Source: Lentimonas sp965546855
GTDB lineage: Bacteria; Verrucomicrobiota; Verrucomicrobiia; Opitutales; Coraliomargaritaceae
Reading direction: 5' to 3'
NCBI GenBank assembly: GCA_965546855.1
Contig: CBEUWO010000001.1
Span: 22,234 to 86,233 of the forward strand
Length of the DNA stretch: 64,000 bases
The notes beneath the pieces are model-generated. The model was not told the origin of the DNA, made no database searches, and saw nothing but the letters and a program-made list of their open reading frames with translations. Each line of letters begins with the position of its first letter. The first letter of the stretch is position 1. A program made the translations under genes and the position numbers. This document shows, piece by piece, positions 54,407 through 61,664 of the stretch.

Positions 54407-55261
54407 ATGATGATGCGATTATCATATACACAAAAGGGAGTGGCGTGGATTACATTAATCGTCTTGCTCTTTTCGGTCGCGCTTTTTTACAACCGCGACG
54501 TCACCCTAGTGGATGCGCTGCTGCTGTTTGGTCTATGCTTTGTTTGTGAGCTAATCGATAGTGGTTTAGGCATGGGTTATGGAACCATCCTGACCCCATC
54601 GCTGCTGCTCTTGGGCTACGATGCTCAGGATATCGTGCCGACCATCTTACTCTCGGAACTTTTGAGCGGGTTCACTGCCTCGTTTTTCCACAACGAGATC
54701 AAGAACGTTGATTTGAGTTTTCGGGGGAAGGATTTAAAATCCGCAGCGATCCTTGCCGGTGGCAGCATCGCAGGAGTGACCGCAGGGGTGTTTCTAGCGG
54801 TCAACATTTCCAAGCAACTTCTCAACGTCGGCGTCGGGTGCATTATTCTATTGTCAGGTCTCTTTGTGCTATTGTTGGCTCGAACCGTAGTTGAGTATCG
54901 GACTTGGAAAATGGTTCTTTTATCGATTGTGGCGTCCTTCAACAAGGCGGTCAGCGGAGGTGGCTACGGGCCGTTGGTCACCAGCGGTCAGGTTTTGAGC
55001 GGAGTGCAAGGTAAGTCTTCGGTTGGAATTACTTCATTTGCCGAGGCCTTTACCTGCCTATTCGCCGTTTCCCTGTTTCTCGCTAAAGGGGGCGGAGTCA
55101 GCTTCGTGATCTTTATTCCCATGTGCGCTGGAGCGTTGATCTCCGTTCCATTTTCGGTGTTTGCGATTAACAAAACCAAGGAAAGCTACCTGAAGGTCAT
55201 TATCGGGGTGGTGACGATGCTGATGGGAGGGCTGACGCTTCTTAAGGCACTATCATCTTGA
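54407..55261 (+). CDS. TauE/SafE-family sulfite/sulfonate or anion permease
   Basis: The 284-residue protein has seven to eight hydrophobic helices and TauE/SafE-type repeats: LIDSGLGMGYGTILTPSLLL in the N-terminal half and GGGYGPLVTSGQVLSG in the C-terminal half. The Gly-rich motifs at the start of both halves are the family's internal duplication. Substrates range from sulfite to organosulfonates; none can be assigned. The ATG lies in an (AAC)(GAC)(GAT) triplet run, so the exact start among three consecutive ATGs is uncertain. It is monocistronic. Confidence 0.85.
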   Translation: MMMRLSYTQKGVAWITLIVLLFSVALFYNRDVTLVDALLLFGLCFVCELIDSGLGMGYGTILTPSLLLLGYDAQDIVPTILLSELLSGFTASFFHNEIKNVDLSFRGKDLKSAAILAGGSIAGVTAGVFLAVNISKQLLNVGVGCIILLSGLFVLLLARTVVEYRTWKMVLLSIVASFNKAVSGGGYGPLVTSGQVLSGVQGKSSVGITSFAEAFTCLFAVSLFLAKGGGVSFVIFIPMCAGALISVPFSVFAINKTKESYLKVIIGVVTMLMGGLTLLKALSS

Positions 55262-55285
55262 GTGTATATCGAGTCTGGTAAGCAC

Positions 55286-55558
55286 TCAACATGCTCTAAA
55301 GTGTCGAGCGCCGAAAAAGTCATGGTAGCGCCGCATCGGCTCATGCGGCATCTGATCGCAAACGAACCGCGAGGCCTTCTCTAATTCATTATCGATTCTT
55401 GCCAAAGTTCGACGAGGAAGCAAAACACCGGACTTTATGGCCTGTTGACTCTTTTTGCTAGGCGAATGGCATTCTTTACGATACACCTCAATTTCTATCT
55501 TCACCGCACCATGAAAGAGCGGTCGCATGCTTCGGGAGAGTTCCGACTTTTTAGGCAT
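55286..55558 (-). CDS. Doubtful small reading frame between the permease and helicase genes
   Basis: From ATG 55558 the 90-residue reading frame begins MPKKSELSRSMRPLFHGAV and ends GARHFRAC. It has basic and Cys/His-rich sequence and no recognised domain. It is the only candidate in the ~410-bp gap between 55261 and 55673. It lacks a clear ribosome site and could be a chance reading frame; otherwise this gap holds only the promoter region of the helicase gene. Confidence 0.25.
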   Translation of the reverse strand: MPKKSELSRSMRPLFHGAVKIEIEVYRKECHSPSKKSQQAIKSGVLLPRRTLARIDNELEKASRFVCDQMPHEPMRRYHDFFGARHFRAC

Positions 55559-55672
55559 GCATTTATTATCCAAACTGTGGTCAAACAGACCCAGGCATCC
55601 AAGAGTCGCATGATCGGAGTATCGTCTTATATATAGGCGGCCAGCGCGTCTCACTACTCAAAGCAAATCGTT

Positions 55673-57055
55673 ATGTCATTTTCTGAACTGGGACTTCTTC
55701 CCGAACTCGTTGCAGCCGTTGAAGCCAAAGGCTACACCACTCCTTCACCGATCCAAGCGCGTGCGATTCCTGCGGTCCTAGAGCGCCGCGACGTCCTCGG
55801 CGGCGCACAAACTGGCACGGGTAAAACCGCTGCCTTTAGTTTGCCTATGCTACAGATCCTTGCCGGCTCTGAGTTTAATGGCCAGAACAAGCGCCCCCGT
55901 GCGCTCGTCCTCGCGCCGACTCGTGAGCTCGCAGCACAGGTGCATCAAAGCATTGTTGATTACGGTCAGCATGTGAAGATACGCTCGTGTGTGATTTTTG
56001 GTGGGGTGGGCTTCCAGCCACAGATCAATGCACTGCGCCGTGGGCTCGATATTGTCGTCGCTACTCCGGGTCGCTTGCTCGACCTCTGTCAGCGTGGTGA
56101 GATGCAACTCTCGAACATTGAGATGCTAGTCCTCGACGAAGCCGACCGCATGTTGGACATGGGCTTTATCAATGACATTAAGAAGATTCTGCAATTGATG
56201 CCTGCCAAGCGTCAGAATTTGTTCTTCTCGGCCACCTATACTAAGGAGGTCAAGAAGCTTGCCGACTCGATGTTGCACAATGCTGTCGAAGTCGAAGTTG
56301 CCGCCCGTAATGCCACTGCAGACCGCGTTGATCAAGAGGCGTATGTCGTCGCCCAAAAGGCAAAACCACAATTTCTAGCCGAACTGATCGAGCAGGGGGA
56401 TTGGACGCAAATCCTGGTCTTTTCTCGCACCAAGCATGGCGCTAATAAGCTCGCTACGCATTTGGATAAGCAAGGTATCAGCGCAATGGCGATTCATGGC
56501 AACAAGAGCCAGTCCGCCCGTGAGCGTGCCCTCGCAGCCTTCAAAGCGAACAAGATTCGTGTGCTGGTCGCAACTGATATTGCCGCACGTGGTCTCGACA
56601 TCGCCGATTTGCCGCATGTGGTGAATTACGAGCTGCCAAATATCCCCGAAGACTATGTGCACCGCATCGGCCGCACAGGTCGTGCAGGTAGAGCGGGTAA
56701 CGCAGTCTCACTCGTCAGTGATGTCGAAGAGGGCTATCTCTGGGACATCGAGAAGACGATGAAGAAGCACATTCCACTTTTCAGAATCGATGATCGGGGC
56801 GAAAAGATTGCTGTGCCACGTCCGGCGACACGCTCAAAGCTCTCACGCCCTGCACCCGGTCAACAGAACCGTGGCGGTGGTGGCCGTGGTCGTGGCCGTC
56901 AGGGCGGCGGCGGTGGACGTCCACAAGGAGGTGGTCGTGCAGGCGGTGGTCGTTCCCAAGGCGGCGGTCGTGCAGGCGGCGGTCGTTCTGGCGGTGGCTC
57001 ACCAGCTGGTGGGTCGAGCGCAGCGCCGACTCGTTCACGCGGACGCAATCGTTAA
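55673..57055 (+). CDS. DEAD-box RNA helicase (RhlE-like) with an RGG-rich tail
   Basis: The 460-residue protein has the Q motif (PSPIQARAIPAVL), AQTGTGKTAAF, PTRELAAQV, the DEAD box VLDEADRMLDMGF, SATY, VLVATDIAARGLDI and HRIGRTGRAGRAG. After about residue 395 it becomes low-complexity: repeated GGGGRGRGRQGGGGG, GGRAGGGRSQGGG and so on, an RGG/GGR tail expected to bind RNA and perhaps promote condensates. It fits RhlE-type helicases, which unwind rRNA or mRNA structures. It ends at an excellent terminator. Confidence 0.93.
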   Translation: MSFSELGLLPELVAAVEAKGYTTPSPIQARAIPAVLERRDVLGGAQTGTGKTAAFSLPMLQILAGSEFNGQNKRPRALVLAPTRELAAQVHQSIVDYGQHVKIRSCVIFGGVGFQPQINALRRGLDIVVATPGRLLDLCQRGEMQLSNIEMLVLDEADRMLDMGFINDIKKILQLMPAKRQNLFFSATYTKEVKKLADSMLHNAVEVEVAARNATADRVDQEAYVVAQKAKPQFLAELIEQGDWTQILVFSRTKHGANKLATHLDKQGISAMAIHGNKSQSARERALAAFKANKIRVLVATDIAARGLDIADLPHVVNYELPNIPEDYVHRIGRTGRAGRAGNAVSLVSDVEEGYLWDIEKTMKKHIPLFRIDDRGEKIAVPRPATRSKLSRPAPGQQNRGGGGRGRGRQGGGGGRPQGGGRAGGGRSQGGGRAGGGRSGGGSPAGGSSAAPTRSRGRNR

Positions 57056-57065
57056 TCATTTTGAA

Positions 57066-57095
57066 GGGCGGGCTGAACAGCCCGCCTTTTTTTTA
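57066..57095 (+). terminator. Strong intrinsic terminator after the DEAD-box helicase
   Basis: GGCGGGCT (57067-57074) and AGCCCGCC (57079-57086) form a perfect 8-bp GC-rich stem with a GAAC loop, followed by a run of T from 57087. It lies 12 bp after the helicase stop codon. Confidence 0.95.
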
Positions 57096-57174
57096 TGCCT
57101 GTAGAACGCTGGTGAAGCCAGTGTGACCCTCCGACTCAAGATTCATCGCATAAAACGCATAAACCTAGATTCGG

Positions 57175-57317
57175 GAGTTAGAAGTAATGAGTTAGAAGTT
57201 AGTGTCTCTGTGTCAGAGACTTACGGGATGTTGAGGACTAGCCAACTTGGCGAACCTCTCTGATACTGTAAACAACTGATGATCTGAGACTAACTCCTGA
57301 CTACTAGCTTCTAACTA
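57175..57317. repeat. Imperfect inverted repeat with an internal hairpin upstream of hemN
   Basis: GAGTTAGAAGTAATGAGTT-type words at 57175-57210 face related words (GACTAACTCCTGACTACTAG) at 57286-57317 in inverted orientation. Inside lies a perfect hairpin, GTCTCTG-TGT-CAGAGAC, at 57204-57220. The 340-bp helicase-hemN gap holds this element, the FNR-like box and no gene. Confidence 0.6.
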
Positions 57318-57328
57318 CTCTTTTTAGG

Positions 57329-57342
57329 TTGATGTAGATCAT
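57329..57342 (+). promoter_or_regulatory. FNR/Crp-type box upstream of hemN
   Basis: TTGAT-GTAG-ATCAT is a nine-of-ten match to the FNR consensus TTGAT-N4-ATCAA. It lies about 90 bp before the hemN start. Control of an oxygen-independent heme enzyme by an oxygen-sensing FNR-family factor is common in bacteria, which supports the reading. Confidence 0.55.
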
Positions 57343-57433
57343 TGAATCGGCTGAAACCTGCGGCATGTGGCGCTTGCGTCTTGGCAAAGCCCTTCGCGAG
57401 TGCTTTCCTGTTTAGAAAATAGGATTCCTAGCC

Positions 57434-58798
57434 ATGCGCATTACAGCCGAAGATCTTCAACTCATTGATAAATATAACCGCCCAGGACCTCGCTATACTA
57501 GCTATCCACCGGCGAATCATTTTCGTGAATACGAAGACCCAACACCTTTGCTGAGCTCGGTCGAAGAGGGTGATGCACCGCTGTCGCTGTATTTTCACCT
57601 GCCGTTTTGCGAAACGCTATGCTGGTTCTGTGGCTGTCATACCATTACGACCCTCGATCATGATCGTGCGGATCATTATCTCGATCTGTTGGAGAAGGAG
57701 TTGGAGATTTTTTGCCAGCACCTCAAGCTCGGGCGTAAGGCAGTGCAGCTGCATTTCGGAGGGGGCACGCCGAACTTTTTTAGGCCGGAGCAGATTGATC
57801 GCCTCGCCGCGATGATAGATCGGCATTTCACATTTACCGGCGATGCGGAGAAATCCGTCGAGTTGGATCCGCGTCGTCTGACGTTGGAGCACATACAAGC
57901 TTTTGCCCGCATGGGAGTCACACGAGCTTCGTATGGTGTGCAAGATTGCGACCTAGAGGTACAAAAAGCGATTCACCGCATCCAGCCACATGCGATGAAT
58001 GTGGAGACGATGGAGCATCTGCGCGACAGTGGTTATGATTCGGTCAACATGGATTTGATCTATGGCCTGCCACTACAGACACCGGAAAGTTTTTCGCGGA
58101 CCTTGGATCTAGTGTTGGAATTGAAGCCAGATCGTTTTGCGATTTTCAACTATGCACATGTGCCTTGGATGCGTCCCGCGCAGAAGCTGTTGGAGCGCCA
58201 TGGGCTACCATCCGCTGAGGCCAAGCTGGAGCTGCTGCAGCTCTGCATCGAGCGCCTCACGGAGGCGGGCTACGTGTATATCGGCACGGATCACTTCGCG
58301 CTGCCGACTGATGAGCTAGTCAAGGCGCAACGCGAGCAATCGCTACAACGCAACTTTCAAGGCTACAGCACGCGTGCCGGAGTCGAAATCTGCGGTTTCG
58401 GAATTTCTAGTATTTCGCAGGGAGCCAATGGTTTTCGTCAAAATAACAAAGATATGTTGTCCTATCAGGCCTCGATTGACGCCGGCCAGTTGCCGATCAC
58501 CAAAGGCTACGAACAGACTGATGAGGACAAGATGCGCTCGGATGTTATCATGCGCTTAATGTGTGACTTGTTCTTAGATTTTGGCGCGATGTCGGAGAAG
58601 TGGGATATTGATTTCCGAGTACACTTTGCCGATGCAATGGTTCAGTTGGAGGAGCCGCTCAGCGATGGGTTGATCGTTTTGACAGATAAGGGCTTTGCAG
58701 TGACCGAACGCGGGCGCCTGTTTGTCCGTAATCTAGCGATGTGCTTCGATGCGTACCTTCAGCCGACCGAGACTGCACGCTACTCGAAGACGATCTAG
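57434..58798 (+). CDS. hemN: Oxygen-independent coproporphyrinogen III oxidase HemN
   Basis: The 454-residue radical-SAM protein has PGPRYTSYPPA near the N-terminus. The cluster motif is HLPFCETLCWFCGCH, with Cys59, Cys63 and Cys66 binding the [4Fe-4S] cluster and Cys68 as the fourth cysteine that HemN conserves. The SAM region LHFGGGTPNFF and the NMDLIYGLPLQTPESF segment follow. It decarboxylates coproporphyrinogen III to protoporphyrinogen IX without oxygen. The length is that of true HemN, not of the shorter HemW. An FNR-like box upstream suggests induction under low oxygen. Confidence 0.95.
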   Translation: MRITAEDLQLIDKYNRPGPRYTSYPPANHFREYEDPTPLLSSVEEGDAPLSLYFHLPFCETLCWFCGCHTITTLDHDRADHYLDLLEKELEIFCQHLKLGRKAVQLHFGGGTPNFFRPEQIDRLAAMIDRHFTFTGDAEKSVELDPRRLTLEHIQAFARMGVTRASYGVQDCDLEVQKAIHRIQPHAMNVETMEHLRDSGYDSVNMDLIYGLPLQTPESFSRTLDLVLELKPDRFAIFNYAHVPWMRPAQKLLERHGLPSAEAKLELLQLCIERLTEAGYVYIGTDHFALPTDELVKAQREQSLQRNFQGYSTRAGVEICGFGISSISQGANGFRQNNKDMLSYQASIDAGQLPITKGYEQTDEDKMRSDVIMRLMCDLFLDFGAMSEKWDIDFRVHFADAMVQLEEPLSDGLIVLTDKGFAVTERGRLFVRNLAMCFDAYLQPTETARYSKTI

Positions 58799-58942
58799 CC
58801 TGCTTCACGTTAGACGCACGTCATCGAAACCGTTGCCGACTTTGCCATCGCTCAGATTGCGATACACGTTATCACAGGAATCTTCGTAGCGAATTGGCGA
58901 AGTCATTTCGACTCCAGTGTTGCTGCTCGTATGACGCATACG

Positions 58943-59923
58943 CTAAAACCACTTTAGCTTTTTGAAGAACAGGATCTGCAGTGTGATGATGCCTGCGAGT
59001 ATCATGCAAAAAAGGTAAAAAGCATTGCCGTTTTCTGAACCGGGAATGCCGCCGACATTGATGCCGAGCAGGCCAGTCAGGAACCCCAATGGCAGGAATA
59101 TGGCTGCGATGACTGACAGCATATACATATTTTTGTTCATCTTGTCAGATAGGGCATTCGTCAGCTCGTCTTTGATGATTTGGGCGCGCTCACGGATCGC
59201 ATCCAAATCCTCGAGATAGCGGATCACGTGATCGAGCGATTCCTGTAAGCGTCGCTTGTCGATTTGACTTAACCACGCTTGCTCGGATATGCGTAGGTGT
59301 GCCATGACGTCACGTTGTGGTGCAATATAACGCCGATACATGATCGCCTCTTTACGGATCGAGGTAATATCAGAGCGATGCTCTGCGTCTGGGCTCTCCA
59401 TAACTTGCTCTTCGGTCAGATCCAAGCGATCATCCAACTCCGAGAAAATAGGCTCCATTCGCTCAAACAGTCGCGCGCTCAACGTCGTGATGAATTCGCC
59501 GGGAGTTTTCGGTCCTCGACCTGCCAATAAGCGCTCACAGATGTCAGTGATTGGCTTGAGATGTCGACGTTGCAGTGTAATGATATTCGACTGATCGATC
59601 CACATACGAATCGAAACCATGTCTTCCGGTTGCGCATTTTGATTGAGATTGATACCGCGCAAAATCAGCAAGATGCCTTGCTGGAATTCTAAGATTCGGG
59701 GACGTGTTTCTTCGGCAAGCAGCGCATCCAAAATAATTGGATCTAGATAACTCACTTTTTGCTCCAACCATTCGCGACTCTCAGGGGCGTTTACATCGAG
59801 GTGCACCCAGGCTAATGTGTCTGCCGCCTGCACGCACTTCGTAATCGCCTCGTCGGTCAATGCGATACCTTGGCCTGTGTTATCTATTTGATGTGCGTGA
59901 AGGATGCTTGGGTTATGACTCAT
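58943..59923 (-). CDS. CorA-family divalent metal transporter, ZntB-like
   Basis: The 326-residue protein has a soluble N-terminal domain of ~260 residues. Two C-terminal helices follow, with the pore-entry motif as LLGINVGGIPG (GIN instead of the GMN of CorA), preceded by MYMLSVIAAIFLPLGFLTG. That GxN variant and the IPG signature are typical of ZntB, a zinc or other divalent transporter. The last residues, KKLKWF, are the usual basic tail. It is co-directional with the RimK operon, 63 bp downstream of the channel remnant, and might belong to it. Confidence 0.85.
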   Translation of the reverse strand: MSHNPSILHAHQIDNTGQGIALTDEAITKCVQAADTLAWVHLDVNAPESREWLEQKVSYLDPIILDALLAEETRPRILEFQQGILLILRGINLNQNAQPEDMVSIRMWIDQSNIITLQRRHLKPITDICERLLAGRGPKTPGEFITTLSARLFERMEPIFSELDDRLDLTEEQVMESPDAEHRSDITSIRKEAIMYRRYIAPQRDVMAHLRISEQAWLSQIDKRRLQESLDHVIRYLEDLDAIRERAQIIKDELTNALSDKMNKNMYMLSVIAAIFLPLGFLTGLLGINVGGIPGSENGNAFYLFCMILAGIITLQILFFKKLKWF

Positions 59924-59986
59924 GTTTTGGGGGGGATATTTACGTCGGAGGTTTTCAGATGTAGATCGCGCTGAGGAAATGGAATC

Positions 59987-60193
59987 TCAATTCGAAACCA
60001 TCACTTCTTTACCATCAAAGGTCTCGATTACGGTGAAGCGTGCACTCGATCTGCGGATAAAACCAGCCGTGCCGTCTCCCATCTCTACCAAGTCATCTTG
60101 CTCCACCGATTTTTCCATCAGTAATATAATTCCACTAATGCGCTTTTTCAAACAGATGAATCGATTCGAGCTGGCTTGTTGGGCGTTAGCCAA
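59987..60193 (-). pseudogene. Remnant of an MscS-type mechanosensitive channel
   Basis: Residues from ISGIILLMEKSVEQDDLVEM through GDGTAGFIRRSSARFTVIETFDGKEVMVSN track the pore-end and beta-domain signature of MscS (NxxSGxxLLxxxPxxxGDxVxVxxxxGxVxxIxxRxTxIxTxDxxxxxxPN). The preceding pore helix and other transmembrane parts are absent, and the reading frame ends right after VSN. The first ~20 codons overlap the protease gene (60148-60193), so the true boundary of the remnant is unclear. It is a broken gene in a cluster where a channel might be expected. Confidence 0.65.
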
Positions 60194-60591
60194 TGATCGA
60201 CGGCAGAGTCTACTAGGAACGCGTCGCTCAATGTTTCTCGCCCCAGCAGCATGCGATGAATCATGTTTTTACGGCAAACGAGGTTGACCAATATGCGTTG
60301 CTCTACATGCGCTAATCGTAATGTTGTTTCTACGAAAATACGGTCGTGGCCGTGGCCCGCGCTACTGCGGACGCGCTTGCGTAACTGTATCGGCTCTTCG
60401 AGTGTGAGGAGTCGTTGCTGCTTGCGATCTAAGCGCACGGTGAAACGTACACGTTCGCCAGGCAATTCTGTGATCTCTCCACAATCAATTGCGCTGCTCT
60501 TTGCGCCAGTATCTGCTTTCGCGCGAATGCGAATGCCCCAATCGGGCAATTCAACCCATTCGCGCCAACCAATTGTTGTTTTTGATCTCAT
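60148..60591 (-). CDS. Retropepsin-like protease, RimB/DUF785 family (ATP-dependent zinc protease annotation)
   Basis: The 147-residue protein is a compact aspartic-protease-like fold. It has WREWVELPDWGIRIRAKADT and then GAKSSAIDCG, with the catalytic-type Asp27-Thr-Gly-Ala, and later LLGRETLSDAFLVD. Members of this family (COG4067, often called RimB or putative ATP-dependent zinc protease) occur beside RimK ligases and may trim glutamate tails. Its ATG overlaps the deacylase stop by 4 bp (ATGA), so the two are coupled. Confidence 0.88.
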   Translation of the reverse strand: MRSKTTIGWREWVELPDWGIRIRAKADTGAKSSAIDCGEITELPGERVRFTVRLDRKQQRLLTLEEPIQLRKRVRSSAGHGHDRIFVETTLRLAHVEQRILVNLVCRKNMIHRMLLGRETLSDAFLVDSAVDHWLTPNKPARIDSSV

Positions 60592-61664
60592 GCGTCCTCT
60601 TCTAGTTCGGTGACCGTAATATTTGTCGCCAGCTGAGAGCGAATGTCGGTTTCGATCATGCCTTCTTCTAGGCCGTCGATACTCGCCTCCATCTTACGCT
60701 GTGAGCGCTTTGTGTTGTGTAGCGCAATGTGGACGACTGGATCGCCTGGACCCACTGCCGGCATCGTCGTCATGCCCATCACGATACCATCGTGTGGGCT
60801 GCGAATGACTTCCTTTTCCATGCCTAGTAAACTCGTGCTGCTGGCTACAGGTTGTCCTTTCGATACGGTTTCGCCTGGAGCTACGTGGAAGCGCAGGAAG
60901 CCGCCTGTTTCTGAGCGGATCCAGCGTGTTTCTTCAACTATGACTTGATGAGGCGGTGCTTCGTAGGCATCGCTATCCGTCATTTTTAGTTCGTGTAAAA
61001 CGTTAACGATACCGCGGGTAGTTAAATCCTGAACCGCTGGCTCGACTTTCCACACTTCGCCTGCTTCAAGCACGATGGTCGGGCAACCTGCTTTGACTGA
61101 TTCCTTGCGCAGCGAGCTGTCGGGGCCGGTGCCATTGACGATCACTTCACAACCGAAGGCCTTCGCTAAGCGCTCACAATCGGCATTGTCACAGTCGGCA
61201 CGAACGTTGGGGAAGTTGGTGCGTCGTACGGCTGCGGTATGTAGATCGACGATGTAATCGCAGCGAGCAACCACTTCGCTAAAGATCAATTTTGCCAAGC
61301 GTGCGCTTAAGCTGCCGGTGGCACTGCCAGGGAAGCAGCGGTTGAGGTCGCGCCGATCTGGGCTGTAGCGACTGTGACGCTCAAAGCCCATGATGTTGAG
61401 CACTGGTGCGAGTATCAATGCACCGCGCTTCAATTTAAATGGTGGTTCTTGAATAATCCCACGAATGGCACCCGTGCCGTTGATTTCATCGCCATGCAGT
61501 GCGCCAGTAATTCCCAACACGGGGCCAGGCTTGGGTGCGCGCCAGACCATGAGTGGTAAGTTGATATTGGCCCCGCTGAAGCTTTTGCCGACTTGGAGTT
61601 GCAAGCGTTTGCGTTGGTCGGGGGCGATTTGCTGAGTGCCCCAAACTCCGACATCAAGGCTCAT
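60588..61664 (-). CDS. Succinylglutamate desuccinylase/aspartoacylase-family (AstE-like) protein
   Basis: The 358-residue zinc-carboxypeptidase-fold protein has ALHGDEINGTGA (His57, Glu60) and DLHTAAVR (His142), with a candidate catalytic Glu in VLEAGE. A biotinyl-lipoyl-like beta domain follows (KGQPVASSTSLL; SPHDGIVMGMTTMPAVGPGD). The AstE/AspA family hydrolyses N-acyl amino acids. Beside RimK and a RimB-type protease its target may be a glutamate or glutamyl product, but that is inferred. It overlaps both neighbours by 4 bp. Confidence 0.88.
   Translation of the reverse strand: MSLDVGVWGTQQIAPDQRKRLQLQVGKSFSGANINLPLMVWRAPKPGPVLGITGALHGDEINGTGAIRGIIQEPPFKLKRGALILAPVLNIMGFERHSRYSPDRRDLNRCFPGSATGSLSARLAKLIFSEVVARCDYIVDLHTAAVRRTNFPNVRADCDNADCERLAKAFGCEVIVNGTGPDSSLRKESVKAGCPTIVLEAGEVWKVEPAVQDLTTRGIVNVLHELKMTDSDAYEAPPHQVIVEETRWIRSETGGFLRFHVAPGETVSKGQPVASSTSLLGMEKEVIRSPHDGIVMGMTTMPAVGPGDPVVHIALHNTKRSQRKMEASIDGLEEGMIETDIRSQLATNITVTELEEDA

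Noticed and set aside
54250..54549. 99-codon frame that runs into the permease gene
   Set aside because: It overlaps the start of the TauE/SafE gene in another frame and contains the NNNNDDDDD product of a triplet repeat.
52600..55650. Prophage or intact insertion sequence
   Set aside because: No integrase, transposase, terminal repeats or phage genes; only small unknown genes and one frameshifted remnant.
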